Positions 1 to 5,882 of a stretch of DNA of 38,291 nt are shown here, piece after piece. Position 1 is the first letter of the stretch. Every line of letters starts with the position of its first letter. The notes beneath the pieces were generated by a model. That model did not search any database and was not told the DNA's origin. It was given only the letters and a program-made list of their open reading frames with translations. The stretch spans positions 1 through 38,291 of the IMG/VR virus record IMGVR_UViG_3300022752_000179. One strand, 5' to 3'. The translations under genes and the position numbers were made by a program. Source of the stretch: a virus.

Positions 1-162
1 GCCGTAAACGTATTGCAGCATGTCAAGAGCTTCTACGGATTGAACCCTTGTCCAAGTCTCCGCCCTGATGTATTCAACGCAGTGACCAATGCGAGGCAAC
101 TTAAAAGTAAGCCTGAATCGCATCGAGCCAGTGAACTCATGACGAACTTCAACTTTCATCAT
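1..162 (-). CDS. hypothetical protein, C-terminus beyond window
   Basis: The first 54 codons of a gene that runs off the left edge of the window; I do not recognise it. Two tandem ATGs (162 and 159) overlap the last codons of the upstream gene ending at 149, so translation is probably coupled. The visible part is basic and beta-like, with charged and aromatic residues (KVEVRHEF near the start, TWTRVQSVEALD further on). It is the third gene of the block downstream of the promoter at 641-669. Confidence 0.6.
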   Translation of the reverse strand, partial: MMKVEVRHEFTGSMRFRLTFKLPRIGHCVEYIRAETWTRVQSVEALDMLQYVYG

Positions 163-283
163 AATCCTCGTTTTCGTAAACATCAAATGGAAACTCTTCT
201 GTTGTCGAATCTGCCATGCAATCCGAATCAAGCCAAGGAAACAAGTGTGCTTCCATAGCCATCTCATCCCAATCAATGCTCAT
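149..283 (-). CDS. small acidic hypothetical protein (44 aa)
   Basis: A 44-residue very acidic protein starting MSIDWDEMAMEA and ending in a run rich in E, D and Y. ATG at 283 is preceded by GGGG about four bases upstream, a fair ribosome site. It lies 37 bases downstream of the 321-581 gene, and its 3' end overlaps the start of the next gene by 14 bases, as in an operon. No known family. Small acidic phage proteins include DNA mimics and anti-defence proteins, but nothing here proves such a role. Confidence 0.55.
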   Translation of the reverse strand: MSIDWDEMAMEAHLFPWLDSDCMADSTTEEFPFDVYENEDYDES

Positions 284-320
284 TTGACCCCATTACTTGT
301 TTGGTTAGAAATTAAATACC

Positions 321-581
321 TCAATCGTTTGCCCAGTTAAAAAGAACTTTTTCAAGCTTACTAAGGTTTTTGCTTACATGAGTGGTTGACTCGATTTGAC
401 AGTGAAGAACAAGTTGTCCATCTTTATTTACAAAGCACAAGATCCACCAATGATCTTCGTAAACATAAGCGCAGGCAAACTGATCCGGCTTTTGTGCGCC
501 ATCAAAAACGTCTGGAAATTTAACATTAAACTCCTCAAAAGAATGAGGTGTTCTTGTGGAAACAAAGTCGGCAATGTTCAT
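321..581 (-). CDS. hypothetical protein (86 aa)
   Basis: First gene of a minus-strand transcription unit. A near-consensus sigma-70 promoter (641-669) and a leader hairpin (607-632) lie just upstream. The ATG at 581 has no Shine-Dalgarno; it follows a CA-rich leader sharing an 11-base string (CTTTCACAAAC in transcript sense) with the leader of the 4092-4412 gene. The protein is soluble-looking, with an aromatic core (YVYEDHWWILCFVNKDGQL) suggesting a small alpha/beta fold. I do not recognise the family. Confidence 0.65.
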   Translation of the reverse strand: MNIADFVSTRTPHSFEEFNVKFPDVFDGAQKPDQFACAYVYEDHWWILCFVNKDGQLVLHCQIESTTHVSKNLSKLEKVLFNWAND

Positions 582-606
582 GTGTTGTGTTTGTGAAAGA
601 ACAACT

Positions 607-632
607 GCGGAAGAAGTTACACCCTCTTCCGC
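607..632 (-). promoter_or_regulatory. perfect 8-bp hairpin at the 5' end of the transcript
   Basis: GCGGAAGA at 607-614 pairs perfectly with TCTTCCGC at 625-632 across a 10-base loop. It begins about one base from the expected transcription start of the promoter at 641-669, so it would form the extreme 5' end of the mRNA. It lacks a following U-tract, so it is not a terminator. It may protect the mRNA from decay or bind a regulator; the 4432-4452 hairpin sits in the equivalent place of another unit. Confidence 0.6.
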
Positions 633-640
633 ATGACAGT

Positions 641-669
641 ATTGTAGCGTACTTTCAATGCTATGTCAA
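641..669 (-). promoter_or_regulatory. sigma-70 promoter P1 (minus strand)
   Basis: On the minus strand: TTGACA (664-669), exactly 17 bases, TACAAT (641-646). It lies between the stop of the 682-948 gene and the 321-581 gene, which it should transcribe with the two genes after it. The spacer begins TAGCATTGAA, very like the spacers of P2 and P3. Confidence 0.8.
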
Positions 670-681
670 GCCAATGATTGG

Positions 682-948
682 TTACCTTATTTTTATTGGC
701 TTTGCTGGTAAAATACGCTTTTTGCAAACATCGCAATCAAGGTCAAAAATGTCAAAATTAAGTGAATCGCGTCTAATTAACCATTGATCAAGTGTTGCAA
801 ATCTCCCCCTAAATGTGTGACAGCATTCCGCGCAAACAACAAAGCAGCCAGCAGTAACTGCATACCTGCTGCGATGAAAGCGATTTTCGCAAAGATGTTG
901 AACTGCAAGAATGTCGGCAATTCGCAGTGATGAACTCCTTGAACTCAT
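682..948 (-). CDS. Cys-rich putative zinc-binding protein (88 aa)
   Basis: ATG at 948 (MSSRSSSLRIADIL) gives 88 residues; the same frame stays open further upstream into a GC-rich island, but that extension looks non-coding. Paired cysteines (CFVVCAECC in the middle, CDVC near the C-terminus) suggest a zinc ribbon or knuckle, with a basic tail (KKRILPAKPIKIR). Such small zinc proteins are usually nucleic-acid or protein binders. No Shine-Dalgarno is evident. Function unknown. Confidence 0.55.
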   Translation of the reverse strand: MSSRSSSLRIADILAVQHLCENRFHRSRYAVTAGCFVVCAECCHTFRGRFATLDQWLIRRDSLNFDIFDLDCDVCKKRILPAKPIKIR

Positions 949-1087
949 TGACTTAAAGGTTTTTATACAAGTGTGATTGGCACCCCGGAGGCCCCTGAGA
1001 GCCTGTGAACTTAGGCGGCATGGCATCTGTCCAGTGGCCGGAAACAACGACCTTCCTGTGGCACAGGAAAGCCACTGGCGGCACGAG
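949..1087. repeat. GC-rich gene-free island with nested inverted repeats
   Basis: A 139-base stretch much richer in G+C than its neighbours, directly downstream (minus strand) of the methyltransferase-like gene. CCAGTGGC (1031-1038) pairs with GCCACTGG (1071-1078), and inside that arm TTCCTGTG (1053-1060) pairs with CACAGGAA (1062-1069). GGCGGCA occurs twice as a direct repeat (around 1014 and 1077). No U-tract follows on either strand, so it is not a simple terminator. It could be an RNA structure, a recombination site or a remnant of inserted DNA. Confidence 0.45.
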
Positions 1088-1702
1088 TCAGCCCCATTGA
1101 GCAGCCATCGCATCCGCGATGCCCTGAAAAGTACGAGAGCGATTCTTCTGTCTTTCCGGGCCAGGAGATTGCCAGTAAACCCTATCTGTTTCGGCTTGGT
1201 GAAGTCCAAATAACTGCTCCTCTACTTTATTTGTAATTTTTAGCCGTGAAAGATTCTTGAGCCATAGGCAAGTTGCTTTTCGCTCTAAGTGGCCAAAGTG
1301 ATAAGGCTGAACCTTTTGCTGATAGTGTGGCCTTATTAGTCTATTTTTTGCATAGCTGTGCATAATTGGATTTTCAATGCAAATCTTTTCGCAAGGGTGC
1401 GAAAGAAAAATGTTAAAAAAGTCAACCGCATTGAGCATTAAATCCCACCTTCCTGGACTCTTTTTCAGCCACTGAACTCCAGATTGAGCAAGATAAGTAC
1501 AGGGCGGGTGGGCAACAATAAGATCCCAGTCTTGACAAAGAATCTCCATTACGTCGCCAATGTGATGACTGCTATTGCTAGAGCACGGAAGTTCAGTTTC
1601 TAGTAGGTCACATGAAACTGAATAGTGACCACGTTTTGCAAATGCTTCGCGCACCCTGCCAGAAAACTCACAGGCGACAAGAACTTTCATTTGACCGCTC
1701 AT
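1088..1702 (-). CDS. short DNA cytosine-C5 methyltransferase-like protein
   Basis: 204 residues. The N-terminus VLVACEFSGRVREAF (7-21) matches the S-adenosylmethionine-binding motif I (FSG) of C5-cytosine methyltransferases. HPPCTYLA (65-72) is a motif-IV-like PPC loop with the candidate catalytic Cys68, and IENP (109-112) corresponds to motif VI (ENV). The family normally exceeds 300 residues with a target-recognition domain; this compact phage form lacks most of it. It may methylate phage DNA against host restriction, but base-modifying relatives cannot be excluded. The start overlaps the previous stop (ATGA), showing coupling within the 1088-4412 operon. Confidence 0.75.
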   Translation of the reverse strand: MSGQMKVLVACEFSGRVREAFAKRGHYSVSCDLLETELPCSSNSSHHIGDVMEILCQDWDLIVAHPPCTYLAQSGVQWLKKSPGRWDLMLNAVDFFNIFLSHPCEKICIENPIMHSYAKNRLIRPHYQQKVQPYHFGHLERKATCLWLKNLSRLKITNKVEEQLFGLHQAETDRVYWQSPGPERQKNRSRTFQGIADAMAAQWG

Positions 1703-1878
1703 AGTGTTGCCTTGATTCGTGCGTGAAGATCCTTGTAAGTAACTCTAGCTTCTTTCCAAGCTTTTTCATTTTCTTCCTGTGTACCATTTTTAACCATAGG
1801 AACATAGTGCTTTCCATAGTTGTGCATGAAAGAAATTGCGGCAAGCAAGGCTAGTTTTTCTTTTTTATTCAGCGCCAT
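1699..1878 (-). CDS. hypothetical protein (59 aa)
   Basis: Start chosen at ATG 1878 (MALNKKEKLALL) because GGAG lies five bases upstream; an ATG at 1905 in frame lacks a ribosome site. The ribosome site lies inside the end of the HTH gene that stops at 1865, so the genes overlap and are coupled. The 3' end overlaps the methyltransferase-like gene by ATGA. The protein is basic and helical (EENEKAWKEARVTYKDLH). No family recognised. Confidence 0.65.
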   Translation of the reverse strand: MALNKKEKLALLAAISFMHNYGKHYVPMVKNGTQEENEKAWKEARVTYKDLHARIKATL

Positions 1879-2521
1879 TTTTCTCCGCTGCCATTTTATA
1901 TCCATGCTCGGAGCACAGAAGTTCGATAATCTTTTTCTCCCTTGTTGTCATTTCCTTTGGGACAAGAATAAATTCACGATCAAGGGTGAAACGCTTTGGC
2001 GAAAGCATCATAAACGCCTCTTCCTTTGAATTGGCAATCGGTCGCCTTGGTGGAGCGTTAACAAAATTGCCAAGCTCAAATGGGCGATCAAGAATGCCAA
2101 TTAAATGAAGAAAGAAGTGCTCTTCTTTCCACCTAACAAAATCATCTGTGGTTATTGGCCTTGACTTTGAGATAACTTTTCTCAACTCAATATCCTTGAT
2201 TTCCAGTAAATCTTGTTTTACTAGATTTGCAATTCTGCTATTCACCTCTGCAATTTGAATAATTGTAATCGGTCTTAAGTGCATATTCTTTCCATTTTCA
2301 ATTGTTGACAAGTGGCCAGGTGGGGGAAACTTGAATCCCGCATACGACGCCCATTTATCAATTGTATATTGAGTCCAGTTATTTTGTCTTCGCCAAGCAA
2401 TAAGTGTTTTTCCAAATTCAACTACATTTTTCTGCAATCTAATTAGTCTTTTGTCGTGTTGCTCAAAATCCATTGTTTTTGTGTTGCAGTGTGAGTATTT
2501 TAGTTTTCGACTGGAATCCAT
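1865..2521 (-). CDS. XRE-like helix-turn-helix DNA-binding protein
   Basis: 218 residues. ATG 2521 has a good ribosome site (AAGGA, four bases) and lies inside the end of the previous gene. Residues about 35-95 (FGKTLIAWRRQNNWTQYTIDK, then GHLSTIENGK, then ITIIQIAEVNSRI) follow the Cro/CI (XRE) pattern of five helices with an inserted loop. The rest (RKVISKSRPITTDDF, then FELGNFVNAPPRRP) is not recognised. It could be a phage repressor or another early regulator; no operator can be assigned and no integrase is in the window. Part of the operon from promoter P2. Confidence 0.6.
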   Translation of the reverse strand: MDSSRKLKYSHCNTKTMDFEQHDKRLIRLQKNVVEFGKTLIAWRRQNNWTQYTIDKWASYAGFKFPPPGHLSTIENGKNMHLRPITIIQIAEVNSRIANLVKQDLLEIKDIELRKVISKSRPITTDDFVRWKEEHFFLHLIGILDRPFELGNFVNAPPRRPIANSKEEAFMMLSPKRFTLDREFILVPKEMTTREKKIIELLCSEHGYKMAAEKNGAE

Positions 2522-2784
2522 TTATCCTTCCAGTCAATAAATTCCTTAGCAATTTCCCTGAGTGTCTTCTCATCCAAAATATTCAGATCGAAAATCTCGG
2601 TCCCCGTTGTTTCGTAAAAAGTGTCGATGGCCTCCTGTTTGTTGATTGTTAGTTCACATAAAGCCGAAGCATACTCCGGCGGATCTTCCATTGTTTGACT
2701 GCCTGAAATGTAAATTGCATCATCAATGAGTGATGTAACTACAAGATCACCATCAGAACTGACTTCAACTTTTTCAATTTCCAT
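2500..2784 (-). CDS. conserved small acidic protein, paralogue of the gene at 21057-21344
   Basis: 94 residues. The core GDLVVTSLIDDAIYISGSQ then TMEDPPEYASALCELTI is strikingly like the plus-strand gene at 21057-21344 (GDIIVTSMVDDAVYIQGSQ then TLEDPPEYAAALFQLTI), so the phage carries two copies on opposite strands. The fold looks like a small beta-sheet followed by helices; no membrane segment. The start overlaps the previous stop (TAATG), with GGAGG about 15 bases upstream. Function unknown; two diverged copies suggest regulation at different times or binding different partners. Confidence 0.7.
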   Translation of the reverse strand: MEIEKVEVSSDGDLVVTSLIDDAIYISGSQTMEDPPEYASALCELTINKQEAIDTFYETTGTEIFDLNILDEKTLREIAKEFIDWKDKWIPVEN

Positions 2785-3119
2785 TACGCGGCAAGCCTCC
2801 TTTTTTCATCAAAAGCATTTTGCCATCTTTCATCTGCAGAAATTGCTGGCTCGCCACCAGTTTCGTCATACAGATACTGAGGCGTCGGATCAATGTCAAA
2901 GCTGATTTCTGTTTCGATTCCAGCTTCGTATGCAATCTGAACTTGATCGAGCAAGTCATCAAGTCCAGTACCACGCTCAATTGCATCTGGAACTTTCTTT
3001 TTTAGCTTAAAGTCCCAGTGAGATGCGAGTGTGATCACCCATGGACGATCAATCACTTGTTGGCTTTTCATTGTTAAATTCAGCGATGCAGGAAGAATAG
3101 AAAGCAGTTCCCGGTCCAT
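2784..3119 (-). CDS. hypothetical protein (111 aa)
   Basis: Acidic, soluble-looking protein with a well-formed amino-acid composition (RPWVITLASHWDFKLKKK, GLDDLLDQVQIAYEAGIE, SFDIDPTPQYLYDE). Not recognised. ATG 3119 overlaps the upstream gene by 71 bases; ATG 3071 (MKSQQVI) would reduce this to 23. Neither has a convincing ribosome site, so the start is uncertain. It ends TAATG into the paralogue gene at 2500-2784. Confidence 0.6.
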   Translation of the reverse strand: MDRELLSILPASLNLTMKSQQVIDRPWVITLASHWDFKLKKKVPDAIERGTGLDDLLDQVQIAYEAGIETEISFDIDPTPQYLYDETGGEPAISADERWQNAFDEKRRLAA

Positions 3120-3279
3120 AGCTTTTCACTATTTCGGGAAACGCTTCCAAGAGTCTGTTTCTGTTGCCCTGATCAGCATGACGAAGTGCTCGCCCAAGGT
3201 TCCTAAAAAAGTTACCACCGTAACGGTTTAGGGCTTCGGTTGTAACAAAAAATTCGCGGTCAGAGAGTTGATTATTCAT
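3049..3279 (-). CDS. hypothetical protein (76 aa)
   Basis: Helical, charged small protein (LSDREFFVTTEALNRYGG, FRNLGRALRHADQGNRNR). It lies six bases downstream of the 3286-3687 gene and overlaps the next gene, in the same minus-strand operon. No Cys motif, membrane segment or known domain. Confidence 0.6.
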   Translation of the reverse strand: MNNQLSDREFFVTTEALNRYGGNFFRNLGRALRHADQGNRNRLLEAFPEIVKSYGPGTAFYSSCIAEFNNEKPTSD

Positions 3280-3285
3280 TTGTTT

Positions 3286-3687
3286 TCAGAAGTAGATTTT
3301 ACCATCGTCGCCGATGTACGGCTCAATCTCTGGCTTGAGCTGTGATGTATCGGTCAGAATTTGACTGACCTTTTCATCCCAATCTCCATCCCAGAAGCCA
3401 GCTCCATGGTGATTCCTGGTCAGAATGTAATCATGTTCCAGTGGCAATCCTAGACGAGTAAGAAGAGAAAAGTCTTCAAGGTTGTCAAACTCGCCAAGTT
3501 TTTGTTGAATCAGTGATGTTGCTGTTTCAACAAAACTATTAAAGTCGGACTCAAGCTTTTTCAGGCACAAATCATCAACATCAAAAATGTCATGATTGTC
3601 ATCAAGCGGCTCGCATGTATCAGAATCGCTTGAGGACCGAAGCAGTGTTCGTACTAGCTGCTGCAGTGATTGACTGTAAGTTGTCAT
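3286..3687 (-). CDS. conserved phage protein with an LTRN-HGAGFWD motif
   Basis: 133 residues. The stretch HDYILTRNHHGAGFWDGDWD matches a motif I know from many small uncharacterised phage proteins (D-x-x-LTRNxHGAGFWDR). The N-terminal part is Ser/Asp rich, followed by an amphipathic helix. The start overlaps the previous stop (ATGA at 3684-3687). No function has been established for the motif family as far as I know; its wide spread suggests a general role such as host takeover or DNA metabolism. Confidence 0.7.
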   Translation of the reverse strand: MTTYSQSLQQLVRTLLRSSSDSDTCEPLDDNHDIFDVDDLCLKKLESDFNSFVETATSLIQQKLGEFDNLEDFSLLTRLGLPLEHDYILTRNHHGAGFWDGDWDEKVSQILTDTSQLKPEIEPYIGDDGKIYF

Positions 3688-3851
3688 GATTTGTTTGCGA
3701 ATTTTGTAGCGGTAAGTCTTGCTTCACGCCTTGTCATGTGCAATTGCTTGCAACCACTTGGCGTAACAAGAATCCAGCAACTTTGATCCTTGGGACGCAA
3801 AATCCTGCATCCATGCGCCGACTCTGAATAGGCGCAACTGAGAATCATCAT
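3684..3851 (-). CDS. small Cys-containing hypothetical protein (55 aa)
   Basis: A short gene (MMILSCAYSESAHGC...) of 55 residues that fills an otherwise empty gap. It starts at tandem ATGs (3851, 3848) seven bases after GGTGA and ends with an ATGA overlap into the next gene. The C-terminal half is basic (RREARLTATK). Four cysteines are spread over the first 34 residues, so metal binding is possible. No family recognised. Confidence 0.55.
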   Translation of the reverse strand: MMILSCAYSESAHGCRILRPKDQSCWILVTPSGCKQLHMTRREARLTATKFANKS

Positions 3852-3855
3852 AATT

Positions 3856-4095
3856 TCACCAAGTTTTTTGACGATGAGAGATGCCGATGCTATTCATGAA
3901 CTCCGTCAATTGCATTGGACCGGAAGGATTGCTCCTGCCTTGACCGTAGGATGCGTACCAACAAAGCTCATCAATTCTGAAAGTTTTCTTTGAAAACAGA
4001 AATGGATGCTCTTTGCGCTTGACCTTCTCGGCTTCAAGGTCAAGCCTTCCTTCGCTGTCGCGCACTTCAATGATCCATTCTTGGAAGTAGGTCAC
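3856..4095 (-). CDS. hypothetical protein, GTG start (79 aa)
   Basis: The GTG at 4095 overlaps the stop of the upstream gene (GTGA) and is preceded by GGGGA, so it is preferred over an ATG at 4188 lying deep inside that gene. The protein (MTYFQEWIIEVRDSEGRLD..., then a Gly/Ser/Asn-rich loop SYGQGRSNPSGP) is soluble and unrecognised. Confidence 0.55.
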   Translation of the reverse strand: MTYFQEWIIEVRDSEGRLDLEAEKVKRKEHPFLFSKKTFRIDELCWYASYGQGRSNPSGPMQLTEFMNSIGISHRQKTW

Positions 4096-4412
4096 GAAAG
4101 ATTCCCCAGTTTGAACTCTTGCATTTCGCTGTAAGCAATCCGCATGGAGGCTGCGGCAACAAATGACTGGTGCCTGGTGAAGAAGCAATCTCGATTAACG
4201 GCATACTTCGCCCAGTAAGTTGCTCGCCATCTTTCAACAAAGGTGGCGACACGAAAAACGGCTTTAGAGAGAAATTCCTCTTCGCCGCTCGCCGCAAGAT
4301 AGATTGCGCTCAGATCAGCCCTGAGTGCATTCCAGCTTTTTGCATCATTGTTTTCAAGAAACAAAACAAAGCAATTAAGTTCGTGATCAATCAAGGTGTC
4401 TGCTTGTGTCAT
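4092..4412 (-). CDS. hypothetical protein, first gene of the P2 operon (106 aa)
   Basis: Start set at ATG 4412 (MTQADTLID) because the in-frame ATG at 4439 falls inside the leader hairpin only about 13 bases from the expected transcript start. The leader carries the same CTTTCACAAAC string as the 321-581 gene. The protein is helical and rich in W, F and R (FVERWRATYWAKYAVNRDCF). It heads a run of about ten overlapping genes ending with the methyltransferase-like gene or the 682-948 gene. No known family. Confidence 0.6.
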   Translation of the reverse strand: MTQADTLIDHELNCFVLFLENNDAKSWNALRADLSAIYLAASGEEEFLSKAVFRVATFVERWRATYWAKYAVNRDCFFTRHQSFVAAASMRIAYSEMQEFKLGNLS

Positions 4413-4431
4413 GTAAAGTTGTGGTTTGTGA

Positions 4432-4452
4432 AAGCCCACTGCTTGTGGGCTT
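4432..4452 (-). promoter_or_regulatory. perfect 8-bp hairpin at the 5' end of the P2 transcript
   Basis: AAGCCCAC (4432-4439) and GTGGGCTT (4445-4452) form a perfect stem with a 5-base loop, beginning right at the expected transcription start of P2. Placement and arm length match the hairpin of P1 although the sequence differs, so structure rather than sequence seems to be kept. No U-tract follows. Confidence 0.6.
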
Positions 4453-4458
4453 GTTAGT

Positions 4459-4487
4459 ATTGTACAGCAGTTACAACGTTATGTCAA
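4459..4487 (-). promoter_or_regulatory. sigma-70 promoter P2 (minus strand)
   Basis: TTGACA (4482-4487), 17 bases, TACAAT (4459-4464) on the minus strand. It starts two bases after the stop of the 4489-4794 gene and should drive the long operon that begins at 4412. Confidence 0.8.
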
Positions 4488-4488
4488 G

Positions 4489-4794
4489 TCAATCTTCCTG
4501 CATTAGATTCATCATTTGCTCCATGGTGACAAATTCACCATCTTCGTCTCGCCCCTGAGCTTCCATGACTTTCTCGGCAATGCCTTTCAGCATTTCAGTG
4601 ACGGCAAGTGATCGCAGCGCATGATTGTACAGCTCATCATTAAGCTGCTTTCTTTTCCAAAACTGCAAGATTGTCATAATTGTATGCCTGCGATTAAGTC
4701 GCTTGATATTTTCTGCATTCTCATTGAGGCACAAGGTTGCACCACGCATGATGTAAATCAGTTCATCAAGATAGAACTCGCTTTGGATTTTCAT
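4489..4794 (-). CDS. hypothetical helical protein (101 aa)
   Basis: Second gene of the unit from promoter P3, 15 bases after the 4810-5271 gene. Predicted mostly helical (LNENAENIKRLNRRHTIMTI, then LAVTEMLKGIAEKVMEA), with a Met/Glu-rich C-terminus (VTMEQMMNLMQED). No membrane segment or known domain. Confidence 0.6.
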   Translation of the reverse strand: MKIQSEFYLDELIYIMRGATLCLNENAENIKRLNRRHTIMTILQFWKRKQLNDELYNHALRSLAVTEMLKGIAEKVMEAQGRDEDGEFVTMEQMMNLMQED

Positions 4795-4809
4795 TGAACT
4801 GTGTTTGAT

Positions 4810-5271
4810 TCAGGTGAAGAGATTAGCCTTGCCACAGAATACAAGATCCATGACAGAGTGAAAAGTAGCGGGAGAAATAACGCTACTGTAATCATCACTG
4901 CCTTTAGTGATGAAGTAATACTTGCAACTAGCTTTTGCATCCAGAAGAACTCTGGTTTGTGCTTTTGCAAAATGATCCTCCTTGAAAGCGCGAAGCATAT
5001 AAATCTCAACAGAAGTAAGCTTGTAACTTTCCTCTAGTTGAGTTTTTTGTGAAAGCTTGCAATACATTGGCAGAAACAAGCTACCAAGCTCCCAGATAAC
5101 CCAGAGCCTAGTATCTCCTGGACGCATTTCATCAATGATCTTGCGATCATGAATTGCAACGTCCGTCCAATTGTATTTAACAATGTTTTCGCTCTCAAAA
5201 CACATCCATTCGTGAAGTGTTTGATTGCGAAAAACTTTTTTGCAAGTTTCCTGTTGTGAAATGAGTTGCAT
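4810..5271 (-). CDS. hypothetical protein, first gene of the P3 unit (153 aa)
   Basis: The start is set at ATG 5271, preceded by GAGG four bases upstream; the in-frame ATG at 5295 lies inside the -10 box of promoter P3 and cannot be on the transcript. 153 residues with a cysteine/aromatic composition (HEWMCFESENIVKYNWTDVA, TRLWVIWELGSLFLPMYCK). One moderately hydrophobic stretch could be a buried helix. Not recognised. Confidence 0.6.
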   Translation of the reverse strand: MQLISQQETCKKVFRNQTLHEWMCFESENIVKYNWTDVAIHDRKIIDEMRPGDTRLWVIWELGSLFLPMYCKLSQKTQLEESYKLTSVEIYMLRAFKEDHFAKAQTRVLLDAKASCKYYFITKGSDDYSSVISPATFHSVMDLVFCGKANLFT

Positions 5272-5293
5272 ACACCTCGTCGAAGACTTGCTC

Positions 5294-5322
5294 ATTATAG
5301 ACGATCTTCAATGTTATGTCAA
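5294..5322 (-). promoter_or_regulatory. sigma-70 promoter P3 (minus strand, full consensus)
   Basis: TTGACA (5317-5322), 17 bases, TATAAT (5294-5299) on the minus strand: a perfect match to the bacterial housekeeping consensus. The spacer starts TAACATTGAA, almost identical to P1 and P2. It should drive the genes at 4810-5271 and 4489-4794 with a leader of about 16 bases. Confidence 0.85.
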
Positions 5323-5336
5323 GGTAAAGAATGCAA

Positions 5337-5882
5337 TCAAAATAAACTAACATCCAGATCGGGATAAATTACTTTGTTCATAAGTCGTGGTAAAATCTTT
5401 TTTGCTTCAGCGGCGGGAAGAAATGGTTCCTTTCTAACAAAGCCACACTTTGAATATGGGCAAACCCACTTTGCAACGTTATTACCGACGTAGATTCTTG
5501 GAAACTCTGAAAAACCTCCAATCCAGATGCACCCTTCGTCAATTGGCTGATGAGAATTAAACCTTGTGCGAACAAAAGGAAAAAATGCTCCAATTGGTGA
5601 TGAAATCTTATTGTAGTCAATGTATTTGCCGCCCCATGCAAGCTGACTAATCTGAAAATATCTTTCGGTAAACAAGTACATTTTATCTATATTGTGAATC
5701 GCGTTCTCTTCAATCTCTAAAAGACTTGAGTAAATATCTTTAACTCTGAGCGTGTATGCTTTATCATTTGATAGCGCCTCCTTGCAAAGTGCAAATCTTT
5801 TCTTTGTTTGCGCCTCAGTAAATAGAATGCTTCCATTCTCCGAATACTTGTAATGTAATTTCTTCGCTTGTTTTTGCTTCAT
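5337..5882 (-). CDS. hypothetical protein with a Cys pair (181 aa)
   Basis: ATG 5882 is close to AAAGG and a GAGG further upstream. The N-terminus is very basic (MKQKQAKKLHYKYS). The C-terminal third contains WVCPYSKCGFV, a CxxxxC pair that with nearby residues could hold a metal, after a Gly/Trp-rich segment (EGCIWIGGFSEFPRIYVGNN). No family recognised. It overlaps the preceding gene by 68 bases. Confidence 0.6.
   Translation of the reverse strand: MKQKQAKKLHYKYSENGSILFTEAQTKKRFALCKEALSNDKAYTLRVKDIYSSLLEIEENAIHNIDKMYLFTERYFQISQLAWGGKYIDYNKISSPIGAFFPFVRTRFNSHQPIDEGCIWIGGFSEFPRIYVGNNVAKWVCPYSKCGFVRKEPFLPAAEAKKILPRLMNKVIYPDLDVSLF

Noticed and set aside
13-258. Plus-strand 81-codon frame at the left edge
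   Set aside because: Two overlapping minus-strand genes with operon-like spacing from promoter P1 explain the region better.
948-1209. Longer N-terminus for the Cys-rich protein at 682-948
   Set aside because: The extension runs antisense-like through the GC-rich island and into the methyltransferase-like gene in another frame; the ATG at 948 is the sensible start.
1865-2521. Lysogeny repressor with nearby integrase
   Set aside because: The HTH is plausible, but no integrase, attachment site or CI-type peptidase domain is seen, so temperate lifestyle is not claimed.
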